From Fen-999 sp044220545 (lineage in GTDB: Bacteria > Pseudomonadota > Gammaproteobacteria > Burkholderiales > Rhodocyclaceae), in assembly GCA_044220545.1 (NCBI GenBank), contig JBGAQX010000004.1, positions 1-64,000 of the forward strand: a stretch of DNA of 64,000 bases, read 5' to 3'. This document shows, piece by piece, positions 44,303-55,980 of the stretch; the stretch's first letter is position 1, and the number at the start of each line of letters is the position of its first letter. The notes under the pieces were generated by a model. That model was given only the letters and a program-made list of their open reading frames with translations, did not search any database and had not been told where the DNA came from. A program made the translations under genes and the position numbers.

Positions 44303-44712
44303 GTCATCAGCGCCACATACTCTTTCCAGATGCAGCGATCCATGACCACGACCATGCCGGCGGCGCGCGCCTTTTCGGCGGCCGCCTCATTGACGACGCT
44401 TTCCTGCAGCCAGAGGTTCTTGACGCCCAGCGCGATGCATTCGTCGACGATGCCCGGCACATGCTCCGGGGCGCGAAACACGTCGACCAGGTCCGGCACC
44501 GCCGGCAGGTCGGCCAGCCGGGCGTAGGCGGTTTCGCCGAGCACCAGGCGCTGACCGGGGCGCACCGGAACGATGCGATAGCCGTAGCCTTGCATCGCCT
44601 TGGCCACGCGGTAGCTGGGCCGCTCGGGATTGTCGGAAAGACCGAGCACGGCGATGGTCTTCACGGCGCGCAGCAGGGCGCGGATTTCTTCGGGAGATGG
44701 GTTCTGGAACAT
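44299..44712 (-). CDS. CoA-binding domain protein (YccU-like)
   Basis: Rossmann-type CoA-binding protein of 137 residues. Motifs are IAVLGLSDNPERPSYRVAKAM, YRIVPVRPGQ and KNLWLQESVVN. The family is small and of unknown role. It lies between lpxL-like and dapF genes and overlaps dapF (ATGA). Confidence 0.9.
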   Translation of the reverse strand: MFQNPSPEEIRALLRAVKTIAVLGLSDNPERPSYRVAKAMQGYGYRIVPVRPGQRLVLGETAYARLADLPAVPDLVDVFRAPEHVPGIVDECIALGVKNLWLQESVVNEAAAEKARAAGMVVVMDRCIWKEYVALMT

Positions 44713-44753
44713 GGGTCGATCTTAGCCGATGGGTTGGAAACGGGGGAACGAAT

Positions 44754-45623
44754 TCAGGCTTGGTAAACGCTCTTTTCTCCGGGCGGCCGCGTCTTGAACC
44801 GCTTGTGCAACCAGAAGTATTGCTCGGGCATCTTCGCCGCCTCCGCTTCGATAAAGGCATTCATGCGGCGGGTGTCGGCCTCGATGGATTCGCCGGGGAA
44901 ACCTGGCCAGGGCGGGCCGATCTCGATCAGGTAGCCATCGGACTCCATGTGCGCAATGACCGGCAGCACCACGGCGCCGGCCAGCCGCGCCAGCCGCGAA
45001 AGGCCGGTGATGGTGGCGGCCGGGAAGCCGAAGAAGGGAACGAAGATGGTGTCGCGCTCGCCGAAATCCATATCGGGCAGGTAGAAGAAGGGCATGCCCG
45101 CCTTCATCGCCTTCAGGCCCTTGCGGGTGCTCTCCTGGCGCGACAGCATCAGCGACTTGCCGAAGCGCGCCCGGCCCTTGTAGAGGGCGGCGTTGAAGAG
45201 CAGGTTCTTCTGGTTGGCGTAGATGCCGGACATGTCGTAGTCCATGCTCATGCGCGTCCAGGCCATGTCGAGGCCGACGAAATGCGGCACCAGCAGGATC
45301 GCCGGCTGTTTGCCCTTGATGGCGTCGAGATGCGCGCCGCCCGTCACCCGCACCAACCGGCGGATGCGCGCCTCGGAGGCCCACCAGAGCAGGCCGCGTT
45401 CCAGGAAGCTGCGGCCGAAGGACTCGAAGTGGCGCCTGGCCAGGTTGGCCCGCTCGGCCTCGCTCATGGCGGGGAAACACAGCCGCAGGTTGATCAGGGC
45501 AATGCGGCGGCGCTCGTGGCCGAAACGATGCAGCAGACGGCCGAGGCCTCGGCCCAGGCTGGCCAACATAGGCAAGGGCAGCCAGTGCAGCAGCCACATC
45601 AAGGCAAGGACGAGTCGGGTCAT
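44754..45623 (-). CDS. LpxL/HtrB-type lipid A acyltransferase (copy 1)
   Basis: Inner-membrane acyltransferase of 289 residues that adds a secondary acyl chain to lipid A. An N-terminal anchor precedes HFVGLD (HX4D catalytic motif) and the FFYLPDMDFGERDTIFVPFF block typical of LpxL. Adjacent to a second member, 4 bp downstream. The acyl-chain preference is not readable. Confidence 0.9.
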   Translation of the reverse strand: MTRLVLALMWLLHWLPLPMLASLGRGLGRLLHRFGHERRRIALINLRLCFPAMSEAERANLARRHFESFGRSFLERGLLWWASEARIRRLVRVTGGAHLDAIKGKQPAILLVPHFVGLDMAWTRMSMDYDMSGIYANQKNLLFNAALYKGRARFGKSLMLSRQESTRKGLKAMKAGMPFFYLPDMDFGERDTIFVPFFGFPAATITGLSRLARLAGAVVLPVIAHMESDGYLIEIGPPWPGFPGESIEADTRRMNAFIEAEAAKMPEQYFWLHKRFKTRPPGEKSVYQA

Positions 45624-45627
45624 CGGT

Positions 45628-46479
45628 TCACGTCGGTTCGGGCGCCCCGGCCGGGCGCTTGTAGCGGTTGTACCCCCAGAGGTATTGCTCGGGGCACCGG
45701 CGGATGATCGCTTCGACCTCGCCGTTGAGTTGCGCGACGCGCGCCGGCAGGTCGCCGGTCAGCGGCCGAGACAGGGGGAGAAAATGAATGTGATAACCGG
45801 CGCCGTAGTGCAGACGCTCGGCGTAGGTGAACAACACGGTGGCGCCACTCTCGATCAGGCGCGCCACCAGCGTCATGGTGTACGCGGGCCGACCGAAGAA
45901 CGGCGCCCAGACGCCCTCGCCGTTGCCCGGCACCTGGTCGGGCAGCATGCCGGTCGCCTCGCCCTGCTTCAGGGCTTTCATCAACCGGCGCACTCCGCCC
46001 AGATCGGCCGGCGCAAGTTTCAGATTGGTGCCGCGCCCCTGCTCCATCAACGGGGCGAGCCAGGCCTGGCGCGGCTTGCGGTAGAGCACGGTAATGGGAT
46101 GGGCCGAGCCATCGGCGCCCGGCCGGGCGGCCAGATACTGGGCGGTGATCTCGAAGCAGCCCAGATGGGGCGTGAGGTAAACGATGCCATGTCCGGCGCT
46201 GCGAGCTGCTTCCACCCGTTCCCAGCCGGTCACCTGGACCACCCGGTCGACCAGTTCCGCCGACGGCCGCAGCCAGATCTTCGGCAGTTCGGCGATGGCC
46301 TTGCCCGCCTCGGCGATGGCCGCATGGCGTGCCTCGGCCAGTCCGGCCAGGACGATGTTGTCGCGAAAATGGCGCCGATAGGTGGGCGACAGCAGCCAGG
46401 CCAGCCAGCCGAACAAGGCGCCCAGGTTGTGCAGCAACGGCAGCGGCAGATGCGAAAGAAAGCGAAAGACAAAGACCAT
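45628..46479 (-). CDS. LpxL/HtrB-type acyltransferase (copy 2)
   Basis: Second acyltransferase of 283 residues with an N-terminal hydrophobic segment. The catalytic motif here is HLGCFE (HX4E instead of HX4D) and GMLPDQVPGNGEGVWAPFFG is present. It may act at a different position or on another acceptor than copy 1. First gene of the lpxL-lpxL-CoA-dapF-DUF484-xerC operon, divergent from metK. Confidence 0.88.
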   Translation of the reverse strand: MVFVFRFLSHLPLPLLHNLGALFGWLAWLLSPTYRRHFRDNIVLAGLAEARHAAIAEAGKAIAELPKIWLRPSAELVDRVVQVTGWERVEAARSAGHGIVYLTPHLGCFEITAQYLAARPGADGSAHPITVLYRKPRQAWLAPLMEQGRGTNLKLAPADLGGVRRLMKALKQGEATGMLPDQVPGNGEGVWAPFFGRPAYTMTLVARLIESGATVLFTYAERLHYGAGYHIHFLPLSRPLTGDLPARVAQLNGEVEAIIRRCPEQYLWGYNRYKRPAGAPEPT

Positions 46480-46492
46480 GATGCCGCCGGGT

Positions 46493-46520
46493 TTGACCCC
46501 GACCGATAAAAAAGTAGAAT
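46493..46520 (+). promoter_or_regulatory. Putative sigma-70 promoter of metK
   Basis: TTGACC (46493-46498) and TAGAAT (46515-46520) are spaced 16 bp. Both hexamers match consensus at 5 of 6 positions. The transcript would begin near 46527 and carry a leader of about 164 nt before metK. Confidence 0.6.
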
Positions 46521-46558
46521 TATGGCTTGTTCCGCCGAGTTAACCAGACAACTTGCGA

Positions 46559-46676
46559 GGCGGAGACGGGCAGGCAGGCGTTCCCACGCCGCCGGCACCA
46601 GAAAAACAAATTTCGCTAAAGCGTCGCCTGCTCCGCCCCGCAGCCGGCCGCGCCGAGTTGTGGGGCTTTTCATTTT
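46559..46676 (+). promoter_or_regulatory. Structured metK leader with terminator-like hairpin
   Basis: Between promoter and start codon GGCGGAG (46559-46565) can pair with CTCCGCC (46631-46637). Inside is a small perfect hairpin (46577-46581 with 46586-46590). CCCCGCA (46636-46642) can pair with TGTGGGG (46659-46665), followed by CTTTTCATTTT just before the AGGAG at 46678. The two long stems share bases 46636-46637, so they compete, as in an attenuator. It matches no leader class I recognise. Folding was judged by eye only. Confidence 0.45.
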
Positions 46677-46690
46677 CAGGAGCGGTAAGC

Positions 46691-47872
<1,182 letters not shown>

Positions 47873-47875
47873 CTC

Positions 47876-49699
47876 CTACTCTTGGCGCCCGTTTCGCGTC
47901 GCCTGGCGCAATGCCGCCAGGGCGACGTCGAAGCGAAACGCGCCAAGTTCCCGCTCCACTGCCGCCGCCTGATCGCCCAGCAGAGGACGCAGCAGCTCGG
48001 CATGATCGCGCCACAGAACGGCGGCATCCATGTCATCCCGCATGAGCAGGGTTTCCAATTGCGTCAGTAGCGCCGCCGCCGGGGCGGCGGACGCTTCCCC
48101 TCCGGAGAGTTCGGCCGGCCGCGACTCCCGAGGCCTTCCGATCGGCAGCGTCACGTCGAACCAGAACCGGCTGCCGGCCCCCAGTACGCTGCTGACCCCG
48201 ACCTCGCCCCCCATCAACGTTGCCAGGCGTTTGCACAGCGCCAGCCCCAGGCCGGTGCCGCCGAACTTCCGGGTGCTGGACATATCCACCTGATGGAACG
48301 GCTGGAATAGATCATTCTGCTGTTGCGGGCCGATTCCGACGCCATGGTCTTCCACTTCAAATCTCAACCGGATGTCGAGGCCTTCGTCCTCGAGGCAAAC
48401 AGCGCGCAAAACGATTTCACCGCGCTCGGAAAACTTGACGGCGTTGCTGATGAAGCAGCCCACCAGTTGTCCGATCCGCCGCGCATCGCCGCGCAGACAG
48501 GCGGGCAGGTTGGGGTCGCGTTCGAGACGACAGCCAATGTCCTTGCCGTTCGCCGCCTTGCCGAGTACCGCCAGCAATCCGGCCAGCAGGTCGTCAAGCT
48601 TGAAGTCGGCGGTATCCAGAAAGACCTCGCCGTCCAACCGGGAGAAGTCGAGCATCTCCTCGATCATCGCCACCAGACGGCTGGACGCCGAATCGATCGA
48701 ATCGAGCATCTGCCGATGCTCGATTCGATCCGTCTCCCGTCGCAGAAGGTGGGCAAAGCCGGCAATGGTGTTCAAGGGCGTGCGCAACTCATGGCTCATG
48801 ACCGAGAGAAAGACGCTCTTGGCCCGTGAGGCGGTGGCGGCGGCATCCAGCGCCTCGGCCAGGGAACGGTTGCTGCTCGCCAGTTGCTCCTGTGTCGCTT
48901 CCAGGGTGCCGATGGTGGTGGCGAGGCCGATCCGGCGCCGCCGCAGCAATTCCAGCAGCCAGACGCCGACCGCGGCCACCAACAGGAACACGGCGCCATG
49001 GATGGCATAGGTCTGGCGCTGGCCCGCCAGCGCCCCGGCGACGGGCGAATAGGTGTGGCTGACGCTGATGCCGCCACGAATGTCGCCCACCCGGTAGCCC
49101 TGCTTCTCATGGCATTTCATGCAGGGCTGGGCGACCAGGAGTGGCGCCATGTAGCGCAGTTGCAAGCCGCCCGGCGACGACACCAGCTCCACGGCTTCCT
49201 CGGCGCCGCGCTCGAAGTCTTGCAGGGCGCGCCGCTCCCACTCGTCGGCGGCATTGGCCGGCCGGATCGGCTTCAGGCTGGTGATATGGAATATCGTACC
49301 GCCATTGGCGGCGGCCATTTCCGCCAGCAGACGCGTCATGAACGCCGGATTGACCATGGTCAACGCCTGGCCGTCGGTGGTCACCAGATCCCGGCGCGGG
49401 TGCTCCAGATAGGGATTGGGCTGGACCTTCGGCGAGACCGGCACATAGACGCCGCCGTGGTCGGCATTCCAGGCCCGGACCAGCACGACCATGCGGAACA
49501 TGTTGCGGGCGCCTTCGATTGCCACCTCGAGCGCCTGTCGGTGCAAATCGGCCAGATGGACATACAGCGAGCCACCCACGGCGATCGCCCAAACCAGCAG
49601 TGGCACCAGCCACCAGGCCCGATTGGTCAGGAAGACGGGGGGAGACCGGTTCGTCACCGGCGGTTGCGCGGCGGCGGGTACGGTATGCGCGTCGGTCAT
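47876..49699 (-). CDS. Heme-type (DUF3365/Tll0287-like) sensor histidine kinase
   Basis: Membrane sensor kinase of 607 residues. TM1 (about 29-50), a periplasmic DUF3365/Tll0287-like domain with a c-type heme motif CMKCH (Cys193, Cys196, His197), and TM2 (about 233-252) precede HisKA (MSHELRTPLN, His303). HATPase_c follows with GTGLGLALCKRLA. The last 100 residues resemble the helical tail often found after a receiver domain in hybrid kinases, yet no receiver is present. The HD-GYP gene just upstream is the probable partner. Redox or ligand sensing is inferred. Confidence 0.85.
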   Translation of the reverse strand: MTDAHTVPAAAQPPVTNRSPPVFLTNRAWWLVPLLVWAIAVGGSLYVHLADLHRQALEVAIEGARNMFRMVVLVRAWNADHGGVYVPVSPKVQPNPYLEHPRRDLVTTDGQALTMVNPAFMTRLLAEMAAANGGTIFHITSLKPIRPANAADEWERRALQDFERGAEEAVELVSSPGGLQLRYMAPLLVAQPCMKCHEKQGYRVGDIRGGISVSHTYSPVAGALAGQRQTYAIHGAVFLLVAAVGVWLLELLRRRRIGLATTIGTLEATQEQLASSNRSLAEALDAAATASRAKSVFLSVMSHELRTPLNTIAGFAHLLRRETDRIEHRQMLDSIDSASSRLVAMIEEMLDFSRLDGEVFLDTADFKLDDLLAGLLAVLGKAANGKDIGCRLERDPNLPACLRGDARRIGQLVGCFISNAVKFSERGEIVLRAVCLEDEGLDIRLRFEVEDHGVGIGPQQQNDLFQPFHQVDMSSTRKFGGTGLGLALCKRLATLMGGEVGVSSVLGAGSRFWFDVTLPIGRPRESRPAELSGGEASAAPAAALLTQLETLLMRDDMDAAVLWRDHAELLRPLLGDQAAAVERELGAFRFDVALAALRQATRNGRQE

Positions 49700-49727
49700 G
49701 GCCCTGGCCGCTTGCTCGACCGGTTGG

Positions 49728-50834
<1,107 letters not shown>

Positions 50835-50861
50835 TTCGGTGTCGGGGGCAGAAGTTGTTGC

Positions 50862-50867
50862 ATTGTA
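50862..50867 (-). promoter_or_regulatory. Possible -10 element for the HD-GYP/kinase pair
   Basis: Minus-strand TACAAT 28 bp upstream of the ATG at 50834. No clear -35. It argues against an upstream start at 50882. Confidence 0.3.
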
Positions 50868-50958
50868 TCGAGAGGCGGCCATCCCCCTGCGATTTCGCTT
50901 GAGCAAGGCGGCCGCGATCCATAGAATAGATCGAAAACCCATGAACGAGGAGGGGACA

Positions 50959-51669
50959 ATGCTGAAAATCGGCTGTTGCCTGCTTGCCCTGATCGGCCTT
51001 TCCGGCTGCGTCCTTGTCAGTACCGTGCGGCCGACCATCGCCCATGTCCATGTGGGTCATTCCCTTACCGGCTGGGTCGATACGCCGAACCAGGAGGGCC
51101 TGCTGACCACGGCCCGACGCGATGCCACGATCGCCCTCGAGCATGCGCGCTACGCGGTGGAGGGCGCTTCCGACATCGCCACCGTGAAGATGCATGTGCT
51201 CCATGTGGTGCACGCCATCGACCCGACCCAGGAGAAACAGGGGCCCGGCACGGGTTACGGACTGCTGCGGGCCCTCGATGGCTACGCCGACCACCTGCGT
51301 TTCGCCAGCGAGTCCGCCGACGCCAGCGCGAACCTGAAGGAGGGAATGGGCGCCGTCATCCAGGCCGTCGCCGCGCCGCGTCGGGACGCCCGGCTGGTGT
51401 TGGCCCTGGCCCGGGACATTGCCGCCACGGCCAAGCCGGAAGCCGCTGTCGCACTGGCTCTGGAAGTCCGGGCACTGTGCGACCGAATCGTCCAAGATAC
51501 GAACACCGCCGAGCAGCAACTGCGTAAATTGCTGGCCCGGGAGCAGCCCGCCTATGCGCCGGTCGAGCAGCGCTTCCTCTTTGGCCTGATCCGCCTGCCC
51601 TCGGGTGGCTGGGCCTGGCGGCCGGATCTGGACAACCCCGCCGGCGGTCTTCATGGCGGCTACCACTAA
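50959..51669 (+). CDS. Lipoprotein of unknown function paired with metacaspase
   Basis: Lipoprotein of 236 residues with lipobox LSGC (MLKIGCCLLALIGLSGC). The mature part is mostly helical with His-rich patches (AHVHVGHSLTGWVDTPN, KMHVLHVVHAID). ATG 50959 has a strong GAGGAGGGG upstream; an ATG at 50941 lies in the Shine-Dalgarno region. It overlaps the metacaspase gene by 17 bp, so the two are probably made together. I do not recognise the family. Confidence 0.7.
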   Translation: MLKIGCCLLALIGLSGCVLVSTVRPTIAHVHVGHSLTGWVDTPNQEGLLTTARRDATIALEHARYAVEGASDIATVKMHVLHVVHAIDPTQEKQGPGTGYGLLRALDGYADHLRFASESADASANLKEGMGAVIQAVAAPRRDARLVLALARDIAATAKPEAAVALALEVRALCDRIVQDTNTAEQQLRKLLAREQPAYAPVEQRFLFGLIRLPSGGWAWRPDLDNPAGGLHGGYH

Positions 51670-53209
51670 GCTGGTCCGGTTGCCCCGCCTTGGCCTGGGG
51701 CTTGTCGCCTTCGGCCTGCTGGCGACGGCGGCGGTGGCCACCGAGCCTGACGACGACTGGCGCCGTTGCGTGGCGGTGGCCGGCCGGGAAGGCGACGAGG
51801 CCTGTGGTCGTCTCGCCGGGCTGGCGACGGAGAGGGTGCCGGATCTGCTGCGGCTGGCCGACGAATTGATCGCCCACAAGGCCTACACCCGGGCCGTCGG
51901 CCTGCTAGAGGCGGCCCTGCTCCGACAGCCGGGCCATGGCGCGCTCACCGACCGGCTCAAACTGGCCCGCAGCTACGCCGATGAGCAGGCCTGGGTGGCC
52001 CGCCGAGAGGACGGCGGAGCCGCGACGCCCCGCGCGGACGAGGTGGGCATTGCCCTGGCGCGCATCCGCTGCACCCGCCTTTCCGGAACCGAGGCCCTGG
52101 CCGCCTGCGACGAGGCCCTGCGCAGCCTGCCTGACGACGCGGACCTGCTGGCAGCCAAAGGGGATCTTCTGGCGGCGGCCGGACAGGTTGCGGAAGCCAC
52201 GGCGGCATATGGCCGCGCCTTGGGCAGCAAGCCCGACAACCCCCTGCTGCGCCAGAAACTGGCCCTGCTCGGCGGTATCAGCCATCGTCCGCCGACCGTG
52301 GCCCCGGCTGCGGAGACGACGGGCAGCCTGGACCAGCGTCTGGCCACCCTACAACGGCTGCGCGACCGGCGACTGATCAACGAAGCCGAATATGAGCGGC
52401 GCAAGACGGCGCTGCTCGACGGCGCCCTCGGGCCCAGCCGTGCTGTCGAGGTGGCCCCGACCAAGGCTCCAGCGGCCGCCCGGCCCGTGCCGGCCATCGA
52501 TTTTGGCCGCTACCACGCACTGGTCGTCGGTATCGACAGCTACAAGCACCTGCCGAAGCTGGAAACCGCGCGCAACGATGCCCGGGCGATCGCCGCCGTT
52601 CTCAAGGACCACTACGATTTCAAGGTACGTCTGCTCACCGACGCCACCCGCGAGCAGATCATCGAAGCCCTGGACGAATACCGGGAAAAGCTGGGCGCCA
52701 ACGACAACCTGCTGATCTACTACGCGGGCCACGGCTGGCTGGACAAGGAGGCCGAACAGGGCTTCTGGTTGCCCGTGGACGCCCGGGCCGAGCGACGCAG
52801 CCACTGGCTGTCCAACGACACGGTACGCGACACCGCCAGGGCCATGAAGGCGAAGCACCTGCTGGTGGTGGCCGACAGTTGTTTCTCCGGCACCCTGACC
52901 CGCGGCTTCGCGGTACCGCCGATCCGCGACGAGGAGTATCTGAAACGCATGACCGGTAAAAAGGCGCGGCAGGCCATGGCCTCCGGTGGCCTGGAGCCGG
53001 TGGCCGATTCCTCGGGGGGAGGCCATTCCCCCTTCGCCCAGACCCTGGTGAACATCCTCCGCGGCAACGAGGGCGTGATGGACGGCACCACCCTGTTCGG
53101 CGAGTTGCGCCGGCCCGTGGCGGTCAACGCCGACCAAACTCCCGAGTTCTCCGACATCCGCCGGGCCGGCCACGACGGGGGCGACTTCCTGTTCGTGCGC
53201 CGGCGCTAA
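51653..53209 (+). CDS. Exported TPR-SHOCT-metacaspase protein
   Basis: Caspase-family protease of 518 residues. A signal-like N-terminus (LVAFGLLATAAVATEP) precedes TPR-like helices (about 60-215). A SHOCT motif follows (about 225-257, RLRDRRLINEAEYERRKTALL), then a C-terminal peptidase C14 domain. The catalytic dyad is His360 (IYYAGHGW) and Cys410 (VVADSCFSG), both present. The domain end (PEFSDIRRAGHDGGDFLFV) is intact. Likely located in the periplasm and tied to the overlapping lipoprotein gene. Substrate and trigger are unknown. Confidence 0.85.
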   Translation: MAATTKLVRLPRLGLGLVAFGLLATAAVATEPDDDWRRCVAVAGREGDEACGRLAGLATERVPDLLRLADELIAHKAYTRAVGLLEAALLRQPGHGALTDRLKLARSYADEQAWVARREDGGAATPRADEVGIALARIRCTRLSGTEALAACDEALRSLPDDADLLAAKGDLLAAAGQVAEATAAYGRALGSKPDNPLLRQKLALLGGISHRPPTVAPAAETTGSLDQRLATLQRLRDRRLINEAEYERRKTALLDGALGPSRAVEVAPTKAPAAARPVPAIDFGRYHALVVGIDSYKHLPKLETARNDARAIAAVLKDHYDFKVRLLTDATREQIIEALDEYREKLGANDNLLIYYAGHGWLDKEAEQGFWLPVDARAERRSHWLSNDTVRDTARAMKAKHLLVVADSCFSGTLTRGFAVPPIRDEEYLKRMTGKKARQAMASGGLEPVADSSGGGHSPFAQTLVNILRGNEGVMDGTTLFGELRRPVAVNADQTPEFSDIRRAGHDGGDFLFVRRR

Positions 53210-53231
53210 GCCCGCGACAGGCCGGCCAGCG

Positions 53232-53237
53232 TATAAT
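53232..53237 (+). promoter_or_regulatory. Putative -10 element of ahcY transcript
   Basis: A perfect TATAAT 11 bp before the riboswitch; the start site would be near 53244. No good -35 is seen. Confidence 0.45.
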
Positions 53238-53247
53238 CGATGCCATT

Positions 53248-53318
53248 CCGAGGAGCGCTGCAAGGGCGTGCGATTCGTTGCCGTCCCCAGGCTCGGTCTT
53301 TTTGAGAACCGCGCTCGC
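53248..53318 (+). ncRNA. S-adenosylhomocysteine (SAH) riboswitch
   Basis: Matches the SAH riboswitch pattern. P1 is CCGAG (53248-53252) with CTCGG (53292-53296). The conserved GAGCGCTGCAA follows P1, and GCGCTC (53311-53316) can form the pseudoknot with GAGCGC (53253-53258). CCCCAGGCTCGG is also as expected. Downstream, ACCGGGA (53328-53334) pairs with TCCCGGT (53363-53369), possibly part of the expression platform. It precedes ahcY by about 70 nt, as known for this class, which turns on when SAH builds up. Confidence 0.88.
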
Positions 53319-53389
53319 CTAACCCGTACCGGGAAAGGTGAGCCCGAATTCGACCCGCTCCCTCCCGGTCACAAGTTCAAGGAGCGAAA

Positions 53390-54802
<1,413 letters not shown>

Positions 54803-54814
54803 GAGAGGAAAGCC

Positions 54815-55162
54815 ATGGCCCGCATGCTGATCGGCTGGCTGCTCAATGCCATCGCCCTGCTGGCCGTGGCCTACCTGTTGCCATCGATTCACGTGGCGTC
54901 CTTCGGCGCCGCCCTGATCGCCGCCCTGGTGCTCGGCCTGGTCAATACCCTGATCCGGCCGGTGCTGGTGGTGCTGACGCTGCCGGTGACCCTGCTGACC
55001 CTCGGTCTCTTCCTGCTGGTGATCAACGGCCTGCTGTTCTGGCTGGTGGGCAACCTGCTGGATGGTTTCTCGGTCGGCGGCTTCTGGCCGGGGGTGTTCG
55101 GCGCCCTGCTCTACAGCCTGATCTCCTGGCTGCTGGGCAGTCTGCTGCAACGGGGCGAATGA
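54815..55162 (+). CDS. Phage-holin-like family membrane protein
   Basis: Small inner-membrane protein of 115 residues with four hydrophobic segments. The sequence ALVLGLVNTLIRPVLVVLTL fits the YvlD/holin-4-like family, which is mostly chromosomal and not phage-derived. Coupled to tlyA (ATGA). Role unknown. Confidence 0.82.
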   Translation: MARMLIGWLLNAIALLAVAYLLPSIHVASFGAALIAALVLGLVNTLIRPVLVVLTLPVTLLTLGLFLLVINGLLFWLVGNLLDGFSVGGFWPGVFGALLYSLISWLLGSLLQRGE

Positions 55163-55980
55163 AGTCCTTTCATCGGCGCAGCTCGCGCCCGACGCCCGGG
55201 CCGGCGCCCGTGGCCGCCCCCTCGGTGGCCCATCGCGACGGCTCGCGGGCGGATCAATTGCTGGTCGAGCAAGGTCTGGCGCCATCGCGCACGGTCGCCC
55301 AGCGGCTGATCGAAGCCGGTCGGGTTTCCTGGTCCGGCGGCCCGGTGGCCAAGGCGGCGCTGGTCTTGCCGCTGTCGGCGGAATTGGCGGTGGTGCCGGA
55401 TGAATCGGATCGCTATGTTTCCCGGGGCGGCCTCAAGCTGGCCGGCGCCCTGGCGCGGACGGGGCTGGCCGTGGCCGGTCGCGTCTGCCTCGATGTCGGT
55501 CAGAGCACCGGCGGTTTCACCGATTGCCTGCTGCAGGCCGGTGCCACGCGGGTCGTCGGTGTCGACGTCGGCCACGAACAGCTCGATCCCCGGCTGCGCG
55601 CCGATACGCGCGTCACGTGCATCGAGCACGCCAACGCCCGCGCGCTCGACCCGGCGGCGCTGCCCATCGGCGCTTTCGATTTGATCGTCGCCGATCTCTC
55701 CTTCATTTCGCTCACCCTGGTACTACCGAGGCTACCGGCCCTGTTGGCGCCGGCGGGCGACATGCTGCTGCTGGTCAAGCCGCAGTTCGAGGTCGGCCCG
55801 GAACACGTCGGCAAGGGCGGCATCGTCCGCGATGCCTCGCTCTATCCGGTGGTGGCCGACAAGAACAGGCAAGCCGCCCAGGCCGCCGGCCTGCGCGTTC
55901 TCGACTATTTCGACAGCCCGATCGCCGGCACGGATGGCAATCGGGAATTCTTCATCTGGACACGCCATGAGCACCATTGA
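55159..55980 (+). CDS. tlyA: TlyA-family rRNA methyltransferase
   Basis: Protein of 273 residues. An S4 RNA-binding domain (about 29-80, DQLLVEQGLAPSRTVAQRLI) precedes an FtsJ-type SAM domain with SRGGLKLAGAL, LDVGQSTGGFTDCLL and LIVADLSFISL. TlyA relatives 2'-O-methylate rRNA cytidines; some act as hemolysins, a label I would not apply here. The stop overlaps metF by 14 bp. A SAM-user inside the SAH-recycling operon. Confidence 0.9.
   Translation: MKSFHRRSSRPTPGPAPVAAPSVAHRDGSRADQLLVEQGLAPSRTVAQRLIEAGRVSWSGGPVAKAALVLPLSAELAVVPDESDRYVSRGGLKLAGALARTGLAVAGRVCLDVGQSTGGFTDCLLQAGATRVVGVDVGHEQLDPRLRADTRVTCIEHANARALDPAALPIGAFDLIVADLSFISLTLVLPRLPALLAPAGDMLLLVKPQFEVGPEHVGKGGIVRDASLYPVVADKNRQAAQAAGLRVLDYFDSPIAGTDGNREFFIWTRHEHH

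Noticed and set aside
46559..46690. A second SAH riboswitch in front of metK.
   Set aside because: The leader lacks the GAGCGCTGCAA core and the pseudoknot partner seen before ahcY.
54815..55162. Phage remnant, because of the holin-like family name.
   Set aside because: No other phage gene is nearby and the family is widespread in chromosomes; the gene is coupled to tlyA.
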